In this document: piece after piece, positions 34,659 to 44,156 of the stretch | Layout: the number at the start of each line of letters is the position of its first letter | How positions within the stretch are numbered: the stretch's first letter is position 1 | From: JBBQLG01 sp964251665 | GTDB taxonomy: Bacteria > Bacteroidota > Bacteroidia > Cytophagales > Spirosomataceae | NCBI GenBank assembly: GCA_964251665.1 | Contig: CAXUKO010000003.1 | Span: 186,001 to 250,000 of the forward strand | Reading direction: 5' to 3' | Length of the DNA stretch: 64,000 nucleotides | The notes under the pieces: generated by a model | Told to the model about the DNA's origin: nothing | What the model saw: the letters and a program-made list of their open reading frames with translations, nothing else | Databases searched by the model: none | Position numbers and translations under genes: made by a program

Positions 34659-35909
34659 TCACACAAACCCCAGCGTGTCGAACTTCCTGCCCAGAATTGC
34701 CACATCGTCGGTTTTGAGCCAGTCGCGGAGGAGGGTGGCGTAGATGCTGCGGAAATCGATGGAATACTTCAGGTCTCCCTCGTCCAAATCAGTCAGATTG
34801 GGGGCGGGATTAAAGACTTTATTAGGGGTCAGGTTGCCACCAATCAAAAACACGTTGTTGGCCGTGCCGTGATCGGTGCCCCGACTCGCGTTCTGCTTCA
34901 CGCGTCGGCCGAATTCTGAGAACGTCATCAAGAGTACGTCGTTGGTGCGTCCGGCTGCTTTAATGTCGTTGGTGAATGCGCTCACAGCCTCGGCGTATTG
35001 CGTGAGCAGCCGTTCCTGTTGCCCCGGCTGGTTAATGTGCGTGTCGAATCCGCCGATGGAAACATAATACACGCTGGTACTCACGCCCGACTGAATCAGT
35101 TCCGACACCGTTTTAAGCCGCTTACCCAACTCGCTGTTTGGATAGGCCGCCGTTGAGGTAATTACTTTCGATTTGTCGTACACATACGCAGCTGAAGACA
35201 CGGTTTCGGCCAGCGTTTTATAGAGGTACGCCACATTTTCGTGAGGAGCACCAGCAGCGGCTGTAGTTGGTTTCTCCTTCGCCAGTCCTTCAATTAAACT
35301 GCCACGAGTCTGGTTATAAAGCTTTTTGGCGTCCAGCACGGCCAGTCCGTTGATATTCTGACCTTTCACGGCCAGACTCAGGGTGTCGTCTACCTCAACG
35401 GCCTTATGTGGAGCACAGGAGCCGGGTCCATCACAACTGGCATCGAGGTAACGGCCTACCCAACCGGTTGTCATGTACTTGTCCGAATCGCTGGCGGTCT
35501 GCCAGATGTCCATCGACCGGAAGTGCGACCGATCCGGATTGGGGTAGCCTACGTTGTTAATGACCGTTAGCAGCCCATCGTCGTACAGCGGCCGTAAGGC
35601 AGCCATCGCCGGATTAAGACCGATTTCATCGTTCAGCGTCAGAACCTTATCGCGGGGAACGGCAATGGCAGGCCGCTCCCGGTAGTAAATGTCGTTGCGA
35701 TACGGCACTACCGTATTCAACCCATCGTTGCCCCCCGATAGCTGCACAACAACCAGAATTTTACCTTCGGCAGGCGTTCCTGTGGCCGCTGTCTGTGCCA
35801 GGTGAGCCTGACCGAGGTGCTGGGTTTCGAATGCTTTCAGGAAATGCGGCACTAACATAGTACCTGCCGTAGCGAAAGCTGATTTTTGCAAAAAGTCGCG
35901 TCGTAACAT
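34659..35909 (-). CDS. DUF1501 domain protein with Tat-type leader
   Basis: 416 aa. The N-terminus MLRRDFLQKSAF-ATAGTMLVPHFL is a twin-arginine signal, so the protein is likely exported folded through Tat (tatC is at 19322). The DUF1501 domain has LVVVQLSGGNDGLNTVVPY at its start and DVLLMTFSEFGRRVKQNASRGTDHGTANNVFLIGG, a sulfatase/phosphatase-like layout with possible metal ligands His and Asp. The upstream gene on the same strand encodes DUF1800, the usual partner of this family. The function is unknown. Confidence 0.9.
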   Translation of the reverse strand: MLRRDFLQKSAFATAGTMLVPHFLKAFETQHLGQAHLAQTAATGTPAEGKILVVVQLSGGNDGLNTVVPYRNDIYYRERPAIAVPRDKVLTLNDEIGLNPAMAALRPLYDDGLLTVINNVGYPNPDRSHFRSMDIWQTASDSDKYMTTGWVGRYLDASCDGPGSCAPHKAVEVDDTLSLAVKGQNINGLAVLDAKKLYNQTRGSLIEGLAKEKPTTAAAGAPHENVAYLYKTLAETVSSAAYVYDKSKVITSTAAYPNSELGKRLKTVSELIQSGVSTSVYYVSIGGFDTHINQPGQQERLLTQYAEAVSAFTNDIKAAGRTNDVLLMTFSEFGRRVKQNASRGTDHGTANNVFLIGGNLTPNKVFNPAPNLTDLDEGDLKYSIDFRSIYATLLRDWLKTDDVAILGRKFDTLGFV

Positions 35910-35985
35910 AATGAATGAGTGATTGAGTGAAGGAGTGAATTAGCGAATGAAACGTACCAGACATTCACTAATCCGCTCACCGCAC
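35905..35985. repeat. GAATGAGTGA-type low-complexity repeat
   Basis: The 93-bp spacer between the DUF1800 and DUF1501 genes contains repeated AATGAGTGA / GAGTGAA units and a GTGAATTAGCGAATG opposite ATTCACTAATCCGCTCAC, making a loose inverted repeat of the same composition as 3952-4006 and 19241-19303. It lies directly upstream of the DUF1501 start. Confidence 0.35.
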
Positions 35986-36002
35986 GGGCGGCCCCGTCAT
36001 AA

Positions 36003-37430
36003 TTAACAAAGTTGATACTCCGGCAGGCTCATGAGTGTGGTCGTGAGCGCCTTGATCTGTTCGGAGCGGGTTCCGGGTTTTATCCGGCTGGTTACCAATG
36101 CCCGCTGGTCAGCCGTGAGGGGCCAGGGCAGAAAGTAAGCCGCCAGCGCATCGGGTAAGTCAGCGTCTTTTGTGTCGGCAAACGCTGTCTCGAACGAGGT
36201 CCAGTCAACGGTGGTCTGGAACTGATTGGTGCCTTTACGGGCCAGTTGTTGCGTGTTTACGTCGGCTTCGTCTTTGGGCCGGATGGTTACCTCGGCGGCT
36301 TTAAAAATATAGTCCGGGAGTTTCATCCGAAACAGCAGACTCGATGAGTCGATCCAGTTTTTGCCGCCCGGCCAACCCGCGACGTTCGGCGGGTAGAACA
36401 GAATCTGCCCCAGCGTCCGCTGCACAAATACCTGCGGCTGCGGGGACGAAAACGTGACACCCAGCGTGTGCCGCATCCCGGCCAGCAACTCCACCGGCGA
36501 CTTGATATGTGCTCCAACATTAGCTGGATCGTAGAACCAGTCCGCCGAAAAGATCGTCTCCATCAAATCGGCAATGTCGTATTTGTTCTTATAAAACCGG
36601 TCGCTGAGCATCGTCACCCGCTCCGTATCGTCGGTATCATTGACGAAGAAGCGGTAAATCTTGCGGGTGATGAAGCGGGCTGTTTCGCGGTTGTTAATCA
36701 GCATGTTCACTACGTCTTCGCCTTGAAACGGACCGGTTTGTCCGAAAATCGTTTTAGAATCGGCGTCGTGCTGATTCGGTCGGAACATAAACCGGCCATC
36801 AGGTCCGTAGCCCCAGCCGGTAAAGGCGCGGGCGGCTTCTTTAATATCGTGTTCGCCGTAGTTGCCCCGGCCAAGGGTGAACAATTCCATCACCTCCCGG
36901 GCGAAGTTTTCGTTGGGGGCATTTTTGCGGTTCTGCTGGTTATTCAGAAACTGGAGCATGGCCGGTTCTTTCGAGATGGCCATGAGCAGGTCGCCAAAAT
37001 GTCCGAGTGCGTTCTGCCGAATCGTATTGGCGTATTGCTGCATGAACAGCGGATTATTAACCCGGCAGGCAAAATGCCCATGCCAGAACAGAGCCATCTT
37101 TTCGCGCAGGGCACCCTGCCCCGATGCCATCCGGTCGACCCAGAGGATGTTCAGATCGCGGATTTTCTGGGTGTTCAGCCGGATACGCTCCTTCAGCATC
37201 TCCCGATCCAGCGAACCGTCTTTAAACAACCCTTTCAACGTGGGTTTGTCAACGTATTCGTCGGCGTTCAGGATGGTCAGGGGCTGGCAGGCTTCACTGT
37301 CTTTAAACAACGCCCGAATGGCCCGGCGCGTCGGGTGCCGGGCCGCGTCGTTAAGGTCGGCCGGTGTAGCCCCAAAGCCCGCCCGGCCAAACAGATGCCG
37401 TAGTTCGGCTTGTCGACTGATTCGCTGCAT
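36003..37430 (-). CDS. DUF1800 domain protein
   Basis: 475 aa, no clear signal peptide. The family signature is complete: HLFGRAGFGATPADL near the start, WVDRMASGQGALREKMALFWHGHFA, NENFAREVMELFTLGRGNYGEHDIKEAARAFTGW and LGQILFYPPNVAGWPGGKNWID. DUF1800 is almost always encoded beside DUF1501, as here (93 bp upstream, same strand), pointing to a joint envelope function that has not been defined. Confidence 0.92.
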   Translation of the reverse strand: MQRISRQAELRHLFGRAGFGATPADLNDAARHPTRRAIRALFKDSEACQPLTILNADEYVDKPTLKGLFKDGSLDREMLKERIRLNTQKIRDLNILWVDRMASGQGALREKMALFWHGHFACRVNNPLFMQQYANTIRQNALGHFGDLLMAISKEPAMLQFLNNQQNRKNAPNENFAREVMELFTLGRGNYGEHDIKEAARAFTGWGYGPDGRFMFRPNQHDADSKTIFGQTGPFQGEDVVNMLINNRETARFITRKIYRFFVNDTDDTERVTMLSDRFYKNKYDIADLMETIFSADWFYDPANVGAHIKSPVELLAGMRHTLGVTFSSPQPQVFVQRTLGQILFYPPNVAGWPGGKNWIDSSSLLFRMKLPDYIFKAAEVTIRPKDEADVNTQQLARKGTNQFQTTVDWTSFETAFADTKDADLPDALAAYFLPWPLTADQRALVTSRIKPGTRSEQIKALTTTLMSLPEYQLC

Positions 37431-37636
37431 ATCAATTCGTTAGACTTATTTGGATTGGACAACAAAAGGGAGGCAGGCGTTTAATCACATTCGAAATTTA
37501 ATGTGATGATACCCGGTGCGTTGTTTTCATCGTATTCTAATCCCTGAACTGCAACGATACGCCACCGACGGACGTACTTTTCCGTATATTACCCAAAAAA
37601 CACAGTCCTATTTCAACAGACTTCTACGCTACGTAC

Positions 37637-40600
37637 ATGCAACGACGCAATGGGCTGATTCTGGCCTTTATCCTGGGAAGTGTGGCCCTGTCCATGGGTC
37701 AGCCGGTTCCCTACACAGCACAGCAGCGGGCCACGATTGAGAACTCGCGGCAGGTGCTTCAGCAGTTCCGTGACGAAAATTATCAGCGGGCCGTTGCCAA
37801 AGCAAAAGAAACGGGTCGGCCCATCACCACCGTCCGGCCCGACGGGCGAGTTATTCAGCTGCACAGTATTACGCCAACCGGCGAACTGCTTTACCTGACT
37901 ACCTACAGCAACGCCCTCTCGGCGGCTACCACCCGTACCACAGCCTTGTACGCCGGGGGAAGCCTGGGGCTGAACCTCTCCGGCAACAGTCCGTCGGTGC
38001 AGAACCGGCTGGGTGTCTGGGATGGGGGCCGGGTGCGTGGTACCCACGTTGAACTGCGGGGCCGGGTTACGCAGATGGACAATCCCGCAGCGATTGACAC
38101 CACGAGTGAAAACCAGTCGCACGCTACCCACGTATCGGGCACGCTGATTGCCGCCGGGGTTAATCCGGTGGCCCGGGGTATGGCCTATCAGGCTAATCTG
38201 AAAGCCTGGGATTTCAGCAACGATGCCGTTGAAGCAACGGCTGCCTCAACGACCCTGCTGGTGTCCAATCATTCCTACGGATTCAATGCGGGCTGGTATT
38301 ATAACGATACCCGGACGACCACCGTGAAATGGGAATGGCTGGGTGACACAACCATCAGCCAGACGGATGATTACAAATACGGTTTTTATGACAAAGACGC
38401 TCAGAACTGGGACCGTATTGTGGTGAATGCGCCCTATTACCTGCCGGTCCGCTCGGCGGGAAATGACCATCAGCAGGATCGTCCGGCCGCCGGTGAATCG
38501 TATTACTTGGTTAATAATGGTAACCGGCTCAGTACGGCACCCCGTAATTACCAGACGGGTTATGATCAGGTTGTGCTGGCGGCAAATGCCAAAAACGTTC
38601 TGACCGTTGGCGCTATTGGCGCCACAACAAACGGCTATGCCCAGCCAGCGGACGTGAAACTGGCCTATTTCAGCGCCTGGGGACCCACGGACGACGGTCG
38701 TATTAAACCGGATTTGGTGGGTGCCGGGCTGAATGTGTTGTCGTCCGACAATAAAACTGACAGCAGCTACATCAGCTATCAGGGAACATCCATGTCGTCG
38801 CCCAACGTGGCCGGGTCGCTGCTGTTGCTGCAGGAATACTTCGCTCAGCTGAATGCCGGAAAGGTAATGCGGGCCTCGACGCTGAAAGGGCTGGCCCTGC
38901 ATACCGCCGACGAAGCGGGTCCGTCACCCGGCCCTGATTACCAGAATGGCTGGGGGCTGCTGAACATGGAACGGGCCGCCCGCGTGATCGGTAATGGCAG
39001 TAAGTCGAATGTGCTCGATGAGCGAACCCTTAACCAGGGCGGAAGCTACACGCTGCCGGTGGTGGCGTCGGGGAAAGGCCCGCTCGTGGTTACTATTTGC
39101 TGGACCGACCCCGAAGCCGCTACGGTGGTTGCCTCGAAATCGACCATCAACAACCGGACGCCCAAGCTCGTTAATGACCTCGACATCCGGGTGGCCGACG
39201 GTACCCAGACCCGGTTGCCCTGGACGCTGAATCCCGATCAGCCTGATCAGGCAGCTACGCCCGGCGATAACATCCGCGATAACGTGGAGCAGATTTTGAT
39301 TGCCAATCCGGTTCCCGGTAAAAGTTATACGATCACCGTCAACCATAAAGGCACCCTGAAAAATAGTACGCAGGACTATGCGTTGCTGGTCAGTGGCGTA
39401 GGCGGAACGGCCTACTGTGCATCGGCCGCTACCAACTCGGCCGACAGCCGGATCGACCGGGTTCAGTTCAGCAGCATCAATCAGGCTGGCTCGGCGGGGT
39501 GTACCACGGCTATCGATAATACAACCTTGGTTGCAGCCGATATACAGCCGAATCAGACGCTGCCGCTCTCCGTACAGGTGGGTACCTGCGGCACGGCGCG
39601 TACCACCATTGTCAAGGCGTTTATCGACTGGAATCTGGACGGCGTTTTTGACGCGGCTACCGAAACCGTTGCTACGTCGGGGGTGCTGGCAAACGGGGCA
39701 ATTTTCTCGACCACAGTAGCCGTACCGGCCACGATTACCGATGGCCAGTTTACCCGGCTGCGGATTGTCCAGGTCGCCACCGAAGACCCGGCGGCCGTTG
39801 CACCCTGCGGGGGCTATGTCACGGGCGAAACACAGGATTATGTGCTGCACTACGTCCGGCCGGCCAACGATGCGAGTGCTCTGGCGCTGGTATCGCCGGA
39901 AACGGGGTTCTGTAGTGAATCAGGGGTGAGTACGGTAACGGTGCAATTGCGTAACAATGGTACGGCCAACTTAACCGCTATTCCGGTGTCGGTAAAAATT
40001 CTGGATCAGGCCAGTAATGTAGTCGCTACGCTAACGGGCAATACCGTGGCGGTGGCGGCTTTCAGCAACGTAAATCTTTCGTTGCCGTTACCGGCCGGTG
40101 TAGTGTTGAAACCGGGTCAGAGCTACAGTTTTGTCGTGACCACGGGCCTGCCCGGCGATCTGGTGAGTGCTAATAATCAGCTCACGCAGACGCGGGTAAC
40201 GGCACCGACACCAACGGTCGGTACGGCTTCGGCGCTGGTATGTGGTACTGACGGGGCCGTGACGCTGAATAACGTGGGTGGTACGGGGACTGCCTACTGG
40301 TACGATGCGCCAACAGGTGGCAATCTCGTGGCAGTTGGCAATCAGACGACAACCACCGTGCGGGCACCCAACAATGTCTATTACGTGGGCCTGAATGAGT
40401 TTTCGGGTCGACTTGGACCCGCTGCCAAGACGGATTTCGGGGGGGGTAGCTACTCCGGTAATTTTGGTCCCTATCCGCTCATCAGCACTAAAGTACCGGT
40501 AGTGCTCAAGAGTGCCCGGCTGTATATCGGCAGTCCGGGTCGCCTGACGTTTACGGTGCGTAAATCCGATGGTACCGCCGTCTCGACCGTATCGCTCGAC

Positions 40601-41680
40601 GTAGCAGCCACCCGGACGCTACCCCAGTCGGCCACAACGTCAGCCGGACAACTGGCCGACGATCCCAACGATGTTGGTGCTGTATACCCGCTGAACCTGA
40701 ACATTCCGCAGCCGGGCAACTACCTGATTACCATTGCCTACGAAGGGGGCGTTTCCATTTTTCGGAGTAATTCGGCGGTTACCGGGTTTCCCTACAGCCT
40801 GTCGGGGGTTATTTCAACGCGGGGGTCGTACTATGCCAATGCTGCCACGCAGACCATCGACACCCTGACCACGGCCTGGTATTATTTTTATAACCTGCAG
40901 GTCGGCGCACTGGGTTGTACGGCTCCTCAGCGTACGGCAATTACCGCAACCACCGGTACACCCCCCACCGTTGCCATTGCGGCCAACGGCTCAACGTCAA
41001 TCTGTCAGGGAAGTGCCGTTACCTTATCTACGGTTACCAACGCACCGGCGGCCGTGTATCAGTGGCTGCTGAATGGTCAGCCCATAACCGGCGCTACAGC
41101 ACCGACTTACTTAGCCAGCGCATCCGGCAATTATACCGTGCAGCTAAACGGGTCCTGTCCGACCACGTCGTCGGCCATAACCGTTAGTGTGCGGCCCCCG
41201 GTGCTACCTGTCGTTACGCAGAATGGGTTCACGCTAACCTCCAACGCGGCCTCCGGCAACCAGTGGTTCAAAAACGGGGTAGCCATTGCCAATGCCACCA
41301 GCGCTACGTTTGTGGTAACGGAAACGGGGCGTTACTCGGTCCGAACCAACATCAGCGGCTGTGGCGAGTCCATGTCCGATGAAGTCTACGTAACAATTCT
41401 GGCTACCGAGCCAGTCGTAGCCGACGATCTGTTCCGGGTATATCCGAATCCGGCAATAAAATCCGTTGCGGTTGAAGCGGCAGCCGGTACCGGTTCGGCG
41501 ACTATCCTACAGGTGATTGACGCACGGGGTTCGGTATTGACGACAGCACCCATGCAGGTAAGTGGAAAACTAATAACTGCTACTGTAGACGTTTCGACCC
41601 TGCCAGCGGGCATATTTTTCATCCGGCTTCCGGCTGATGCTGCCCTGCCTGCCCGTGTGAAACGGTTTAGTAAGTTATAA
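37637..41680 (+). CDS. Secreted S8 subtilase with T9SS sorting domain
   Basis: 1347 aa. Signal peptide (cut after SMGQ), short pro-region, then a subtilisin-like peptidase with the full triad: Asp129 in GVWDGG, His162 in SHATHVSG and Ser385 in GTSMSSPNVAG. A beta-sandwich follows at about 460-600, then a GEVED-type domain (about 620-735, with FIDWNLDGVFD and GGYVTGETQDYVL), a CARDB/Ig-like region, a domain with lectin-like strands and two small Ig-like modules. The last 75 residues are a type A T9SS signal: VYPNPA, then LPAGIFFIRL and a basic end KRFSKL. It is exported to the surface or medium as a protease. Confidence 0.93.
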   Translation: MQRRNGLILAFILGSVALSMGQPVPYTAQQRATIENSRQVLQQFRDENYQRAVAKAKETGRPITTVRPDGRVIQLHSITPTGELLYLTTYSNALSAATTRTTALYAGGSLGLNLSGNSPSVQNRLGVWDGGRVRGTHVELRGRVTQMDNPAAIDTTSENQSHATHVSGTLIAAGVNPVARGMAYQANLKAWDFSNDAVEATAASTTLLVSNHSYGFNAGWYYNDTRTTTVKWEWLGDTTISQTDDYKYGFYDKDAQNWDRIVVNAPYYLPVRSAGNDHQQDRPAAGESYYLVNNGNRLSTAPRNYQTGYDQVVLAANAKNVLTVGAIGATTNGYAQPADVKLAYFSAWGPTDDGRIKPDLVGAGLNVLSSDNKTDSSYISYQGTSMSSPNVAGSLLLLQEYFAQLNAGKVMRASTLKGLALHTADEAGPSPGPDYQNGWGLLNMERAARVIGNGSKSNVLDERTLNQGGSYTLPVVASGKGPLVVTICWTDPEAATVVASKSTINNRTPKLVNDLDIRVADGTQTRLPWTLNPDQPDQAATPGDNIRDNVEQILIANPVPGKSYTITVNHKGTLKNSTQDYALLVSGVGGTAYCASAATNSADSRIDRVQFSSINQAGSAGCTTAIDNTTLVAADIQPNQTLPLSVQVGTCGTARTTIVKAFIDWNLDGVFDAATETVATSGVLANGAIFSTTVAVPATITDGQFTRLRIVQVATEDPAAVAPCGGYVTGETQDYVLHYVRPANDASALALVSPETGFCSESGVSTVTVQLRNNGTANLTAIPVSVKILDQASNVVATLTGNTVAVAAFSNVNLSLPLPAGVVLKPGQSYSFVVTTGLPGDLVSANNQLTQTRVTAPTPTVGTASALVCGTDGAVTLNNVGGTGTAYWYDAPTGGNLVAVGNQTTTTVRAPNNVYYVGLNEFSGRLGPAAKTDFGGGSYSGNFGPYPLISTKVPVVLKSARLYIGSPGRLTFTVRKSDGTAVSTVSLDVAATRTLPQSATTSAGQLADDPNDVGAVYPLNLNIPQPGNYLITIAYEGGVSIFRSNSAVTGFPYSLSGVISTRGSYYANAATQTIDTLTTAWYYFYNLQVGALGCTAPQRTAITATTGTPPTVAIAANGSTSICQGSAVTLSTVTNAPAAVYQWLLNGQPITGATAPTYLASASGNYTVQLNGSCPTTSSAITVSVRPPVLPVVTQNGFTLTSNAASGNQWFKNGVAIANATSATFVVTETGRYSVRTNISGCGESMSDEVYVTILATEPVVADDLFRVYPNPAIKSVAVEAAAGTGSATILQVIDARGSVLTTAPMQVSGKLITATVDVSTLPAGIFFIRLPADAALPARVKRFSKL

Positions 41681-41696
41681 GCATCGTCCCTTTATC

Positions 41697-41758
41697 AACC
41701 GGGTTACTTTCGTAGTTAAACGTCCCGTATGTTTAGCTGCGAAAGTAACCCGGTTTTT
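41697..41758 (+). terminator. Intrinsic terminator of the subtilase gene
   Basis: Arms AACCGGGTTACTTTCG (41697-41712) and its exact complement at 41740-41755 form a 16-bp stem; an inner TTAAAC/GTTTA pair extends it. TTTTTT follows at the right side. It starts 16 bp after the stop codon. Confidence 0.85.
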
Positions 41759-41852
41759 TATGCCCGGCTCAACCTAATTTTTTTGTTAAGTCGGGTACCT
41801 TATCCGGGCTTTTTATGAAATTGGGCATCATTCTCAACTAAAACGTTTCTTT

Positions 41853-43367
41853 ATGAAAGGCTGGTTAGCCATCTGTCTGTTGATTGGGTCGTTTGCCGTA
41901 CAGGGACAGGATGTCTACGAATCGTATCAGGTCGATAAAGCCTGTGAGCCGCAGGGCGGGCAGACTATGCTGCAAGTGTTTATCAGCGGTAATCTGAACG
42001 TACCCATTAAAGCGCAGGCCGACCGGGTGAAGGGCCGGGTGTTTGTAACGGGCGTAGTAGAGCCGGACGGGAAAATTACCAGCCTGTCAGTTACGCGCGG
42101 CCTGCGCCCCGATTGCGACCGCGAAGCCATGCGGGTGTTCGCGCTGTTCAACGCCTGGGTACCGGCCCTGAAAGACGGGCAGAAAGTCCGGCAGCGGGTA
42201 AACTATCCCATAGCCTTTGCGCCCGGCCCGCCGGTTTACTTCCGGGACGGTAAACAGGTTTATTACTTCGCCAAGGAAGGGAACGTCGTAGCTGATACTG
42301 CCCAAACGGCTTACTATCAGCAAACCACACCCATTGATACGCTGACCGGTTTGCCCACCGGCGACCAGGTCATTTACGAACGAAACGGCCCGAAATGGCG
42401 GGAGTTCACCCGGCTTCGGCTCAACCGTGCCCCGGCGAATGTCCAGAATAATGACCCGACCCAAAAACGTACTCAGCTGTTTTTCCTGGATGCGCAAAAC
42501 CAGTGGGTGCAGACCTGGTACATGCTTTATCCGAATGGGACAGTTGCCGTTACGGCCACCTGCGAGAATGGCAGGCCCGCTCTGGACAAACACGAGTATG
42601 CTCCCAACGGCATGCTGGAGGCCGTCGAACAAAAAGACGAGACACACCTCGGCGTTGTTGAAGCTAAAGGAATGACAACATCGCAACGGATTGTGGCCAC
42701 CCGTACCCGGCGCACCACCTGGTATCCCAATGGTCAGTTGCATGGCGTGGAGTTGCGGGCTGAACCCATCCCCGGCCAGCCACCTGCGCCAACCCACTTA
42801 ATCAGTCAGTGGGACAGCAGCGGCACCGCGCTGGTGACGGATGGCAACGGGCGGGCAACCTACATATGGCGGGTAGACTCGCGCACTGATGCCACTAAAA
42901 AGACGACTCTGGTGGAAAGTGGGCTGGTTCGCGATGGATTCCGGGAGGGGAACTGGACGGGCCGTTACGCCGATGGGTCTTATAAGTACGACGAAACGTA
43001 CATGGCTGGTATCATTCAGGGAGGCACCAGTGAGGTAGCCGGGAAACAGCCCATTACGTACACCGGCGTTGAACAGGTGCCGGCCCCCGTGGGCGGCATG
43101 CCAGCTCTGGGTGAGTACCTCTCCCGAACGCTCCGTTACCCACCCGATGCCCAGCGGATGCGCATACAGGGAAAGGTGTTCGTTAGTTTTGTGGTGAACA
43201 CGGACGGGAGTATCAGCGATATTCAGGTACTGAAAGGCATTGGGGGCGGCTGCGACGAAGAGGCTGTCCGGGTTGTAAAAGGAATGCCCCGGTGGCAGCC
43301 CGGTATTCAGCGGGGAGAGCCGGTTCGGGTAAAATTTAATCTGCCAATCTCCTTTAACCTCAACTGA
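41853..43367 (+). CDS. Periplasmic protein with two TonB C-terminal domains
   Basis: 504 aa with a signal peptide (cut after AVQGQ) and no membrane anchor, unlike classical TonB. One TonB-C-like domain lies near the N-terminus (about 40-125: VKGRVFVTGVVEPDGKITSLSVTRGL, DCDREAMRVF) and a second at the C-terminus (about 405-504: IQGKVFVSFVVNTDGSISDIQVLKGIGGGCDEEAVRVV, MPRWQPG). Between them are MORN-like repeats (YPNGTVAVTATCENGR, YAPNGMLEAVE, WYPNGQLHGVEL, YADGSYKYDETY). Possibly a stand-alone envelope interaction protein; no specific partner is visible nearby. Confidence 0.85.
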   Translation: MKGWLAICLLIGSFAVQGQDVYESYQVDKACEPQGGQTMLQVFISGNLNVPIKAQADRVKGRVFVTGVVEPDGKITSLSVTRGLRPDCDREAMRVFALFNAWVPALKDGQKVRQRVNYPIAFAPGPPVYFRDGKQVYYFAKEGNVVADTAQTAYYQQTTPIDTLTGLPTGDQVIYERNGPKWREFTRLRLNRAPANVQNNDPTQKRTQLFFLDAQNQWVQTWYMLYPNGTVAVTATCENGRPALDKHEYAPNGMLEAVEQKDETHLGVVEAKGMTTSQRIVATRTRRTTWYPNGQLHGVELRAEPIPGQPPAPTHLISQWDSSGTALVTDGNGRATYIWRVDSRTDATKKTTLVESGLVRDGFREGNWTGRYADGSYKYDETYMAGIIQGGTSEVAGKQPITYTGVEQVPAPVGGMPALGEYLSRTLRYPPDAQRMRIQGKVFVSFVVNTDGSISDIQVLKGIGGGCDEEAVRVVKGMPRWQPGIQRGEPVRVKFNLPISFNLN

Positions 43368-43418
43368 TGAACAATCTCCCGGTGAACCGGGTCTTTACAT
43401 GAACTGATTACAAAGCCC

Positions 43419-44060
43419 TTGAACCATCTTTTCCCCTACATCGAACGAACGCTGTTGCACCCCGGCGTTACTATCAATGAGCAGTACGAAGCCCTGGATG
43501 AGGTCAACCAGCTTGGTCTCGCCGGAATGACCGTAGCGCCGTTCTGGGTAAAGAAGTTCCGGCGGGAACTCGGCGATACACACCCGGCTACGCTGGCTAC
43601 GGTGGTCGGTTTTCCCTACGGCTACCAGCGCACCGAAGCCAAACAAACCGAAATCGAATGGGCTTTAAAAGACGGAGCCAATCAGATCGAGGTCGTGCTG
43701 AACGCGTCGGCGCTGTTCTCACCGTCGTCCGTCTGGATCAAGGTCGAATGGGCGAAGCTGGTGGCTATGGCCCATGCGCAGGAAATTCCCTTCACGGCCA
43801 TTCTGGAGACTGGACTGCTGGACGATGAGCTGCTGACTAAAATGATCAAAACAGCCGCCGATGCCGGTGTCGATTACCTTAAAATGGGCACAGGAGCCAT
43901 GCCTGCTACCTTCTCACTGGAAGCCGCACTGGCGTTTCGCGGCCAGGTGCCGCGCTCGGTGGGTGTCAAAATCACAGCGGACGGTGCTACCGAAGAAGAG
44001 CTGGAAAGACTGGTGAGCGCGGGCGTGGAGCGGTTATGTCTGGGGCATCCGCTGGTGTAG
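43419..44060 (+). CDS. deoC: Deoxyribose-phosphate aldolase
   Basis: 213 aa TIM-barrel aldolase that splits 2-deoxyribose-5-phosphate to acetaldehyde and glyceraldehyde-3-phosphate. Start is a TTG at 43419: an in-frame TGA lies at 43383 and no ATG/GTG comes between. Family features are LAGMTVAPFWVKKFRREL, TVVGFPYGYQRTEAKQTEIEWALKDGANQIEVVLN, the Schiff-base lysine region DYLKMGTGAM (Lys154) and the second lysine in GVKITADGAT. MGTG replaces the more usual KTSTG, so some divergence within the family is likely. Confidence 0.88.
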   Translation: MNHLFPYIERTLLHPGVTINEQYEALDEVNQLGLAGMTVAPFWVKKFRRELGDTHPATLATVVGFPYGYQRTEAKQTEIEWALKDGANQIEVVLNASALFSPSSVWIKVEWAKLVAMAHAQEIPFTAILETGLLDDELLTKMIKTAADAGVDYLKMGTGAMPATFSLEAALAFRGQVPRSVGVKITADGATEEELERLVSAGVERLCLGHPLV

Positions 44061-44156
44061 TTTTGATTGGGGACTTTTTCATACATTGAGTTGCGATGAA
44101 GTCGTCGGGTAACTCTTACAGGGCCTGCTCACCCAATTTCCCACCATTTCCGTTCC

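Noticed and set aside
38246..39850. Long antisense frames (218 and 308 codons) under the subtilase gene
   Set aside because: Shadows of a GC-rich coding strand; the subtilase has a full catalytic triad and T9SS signal.
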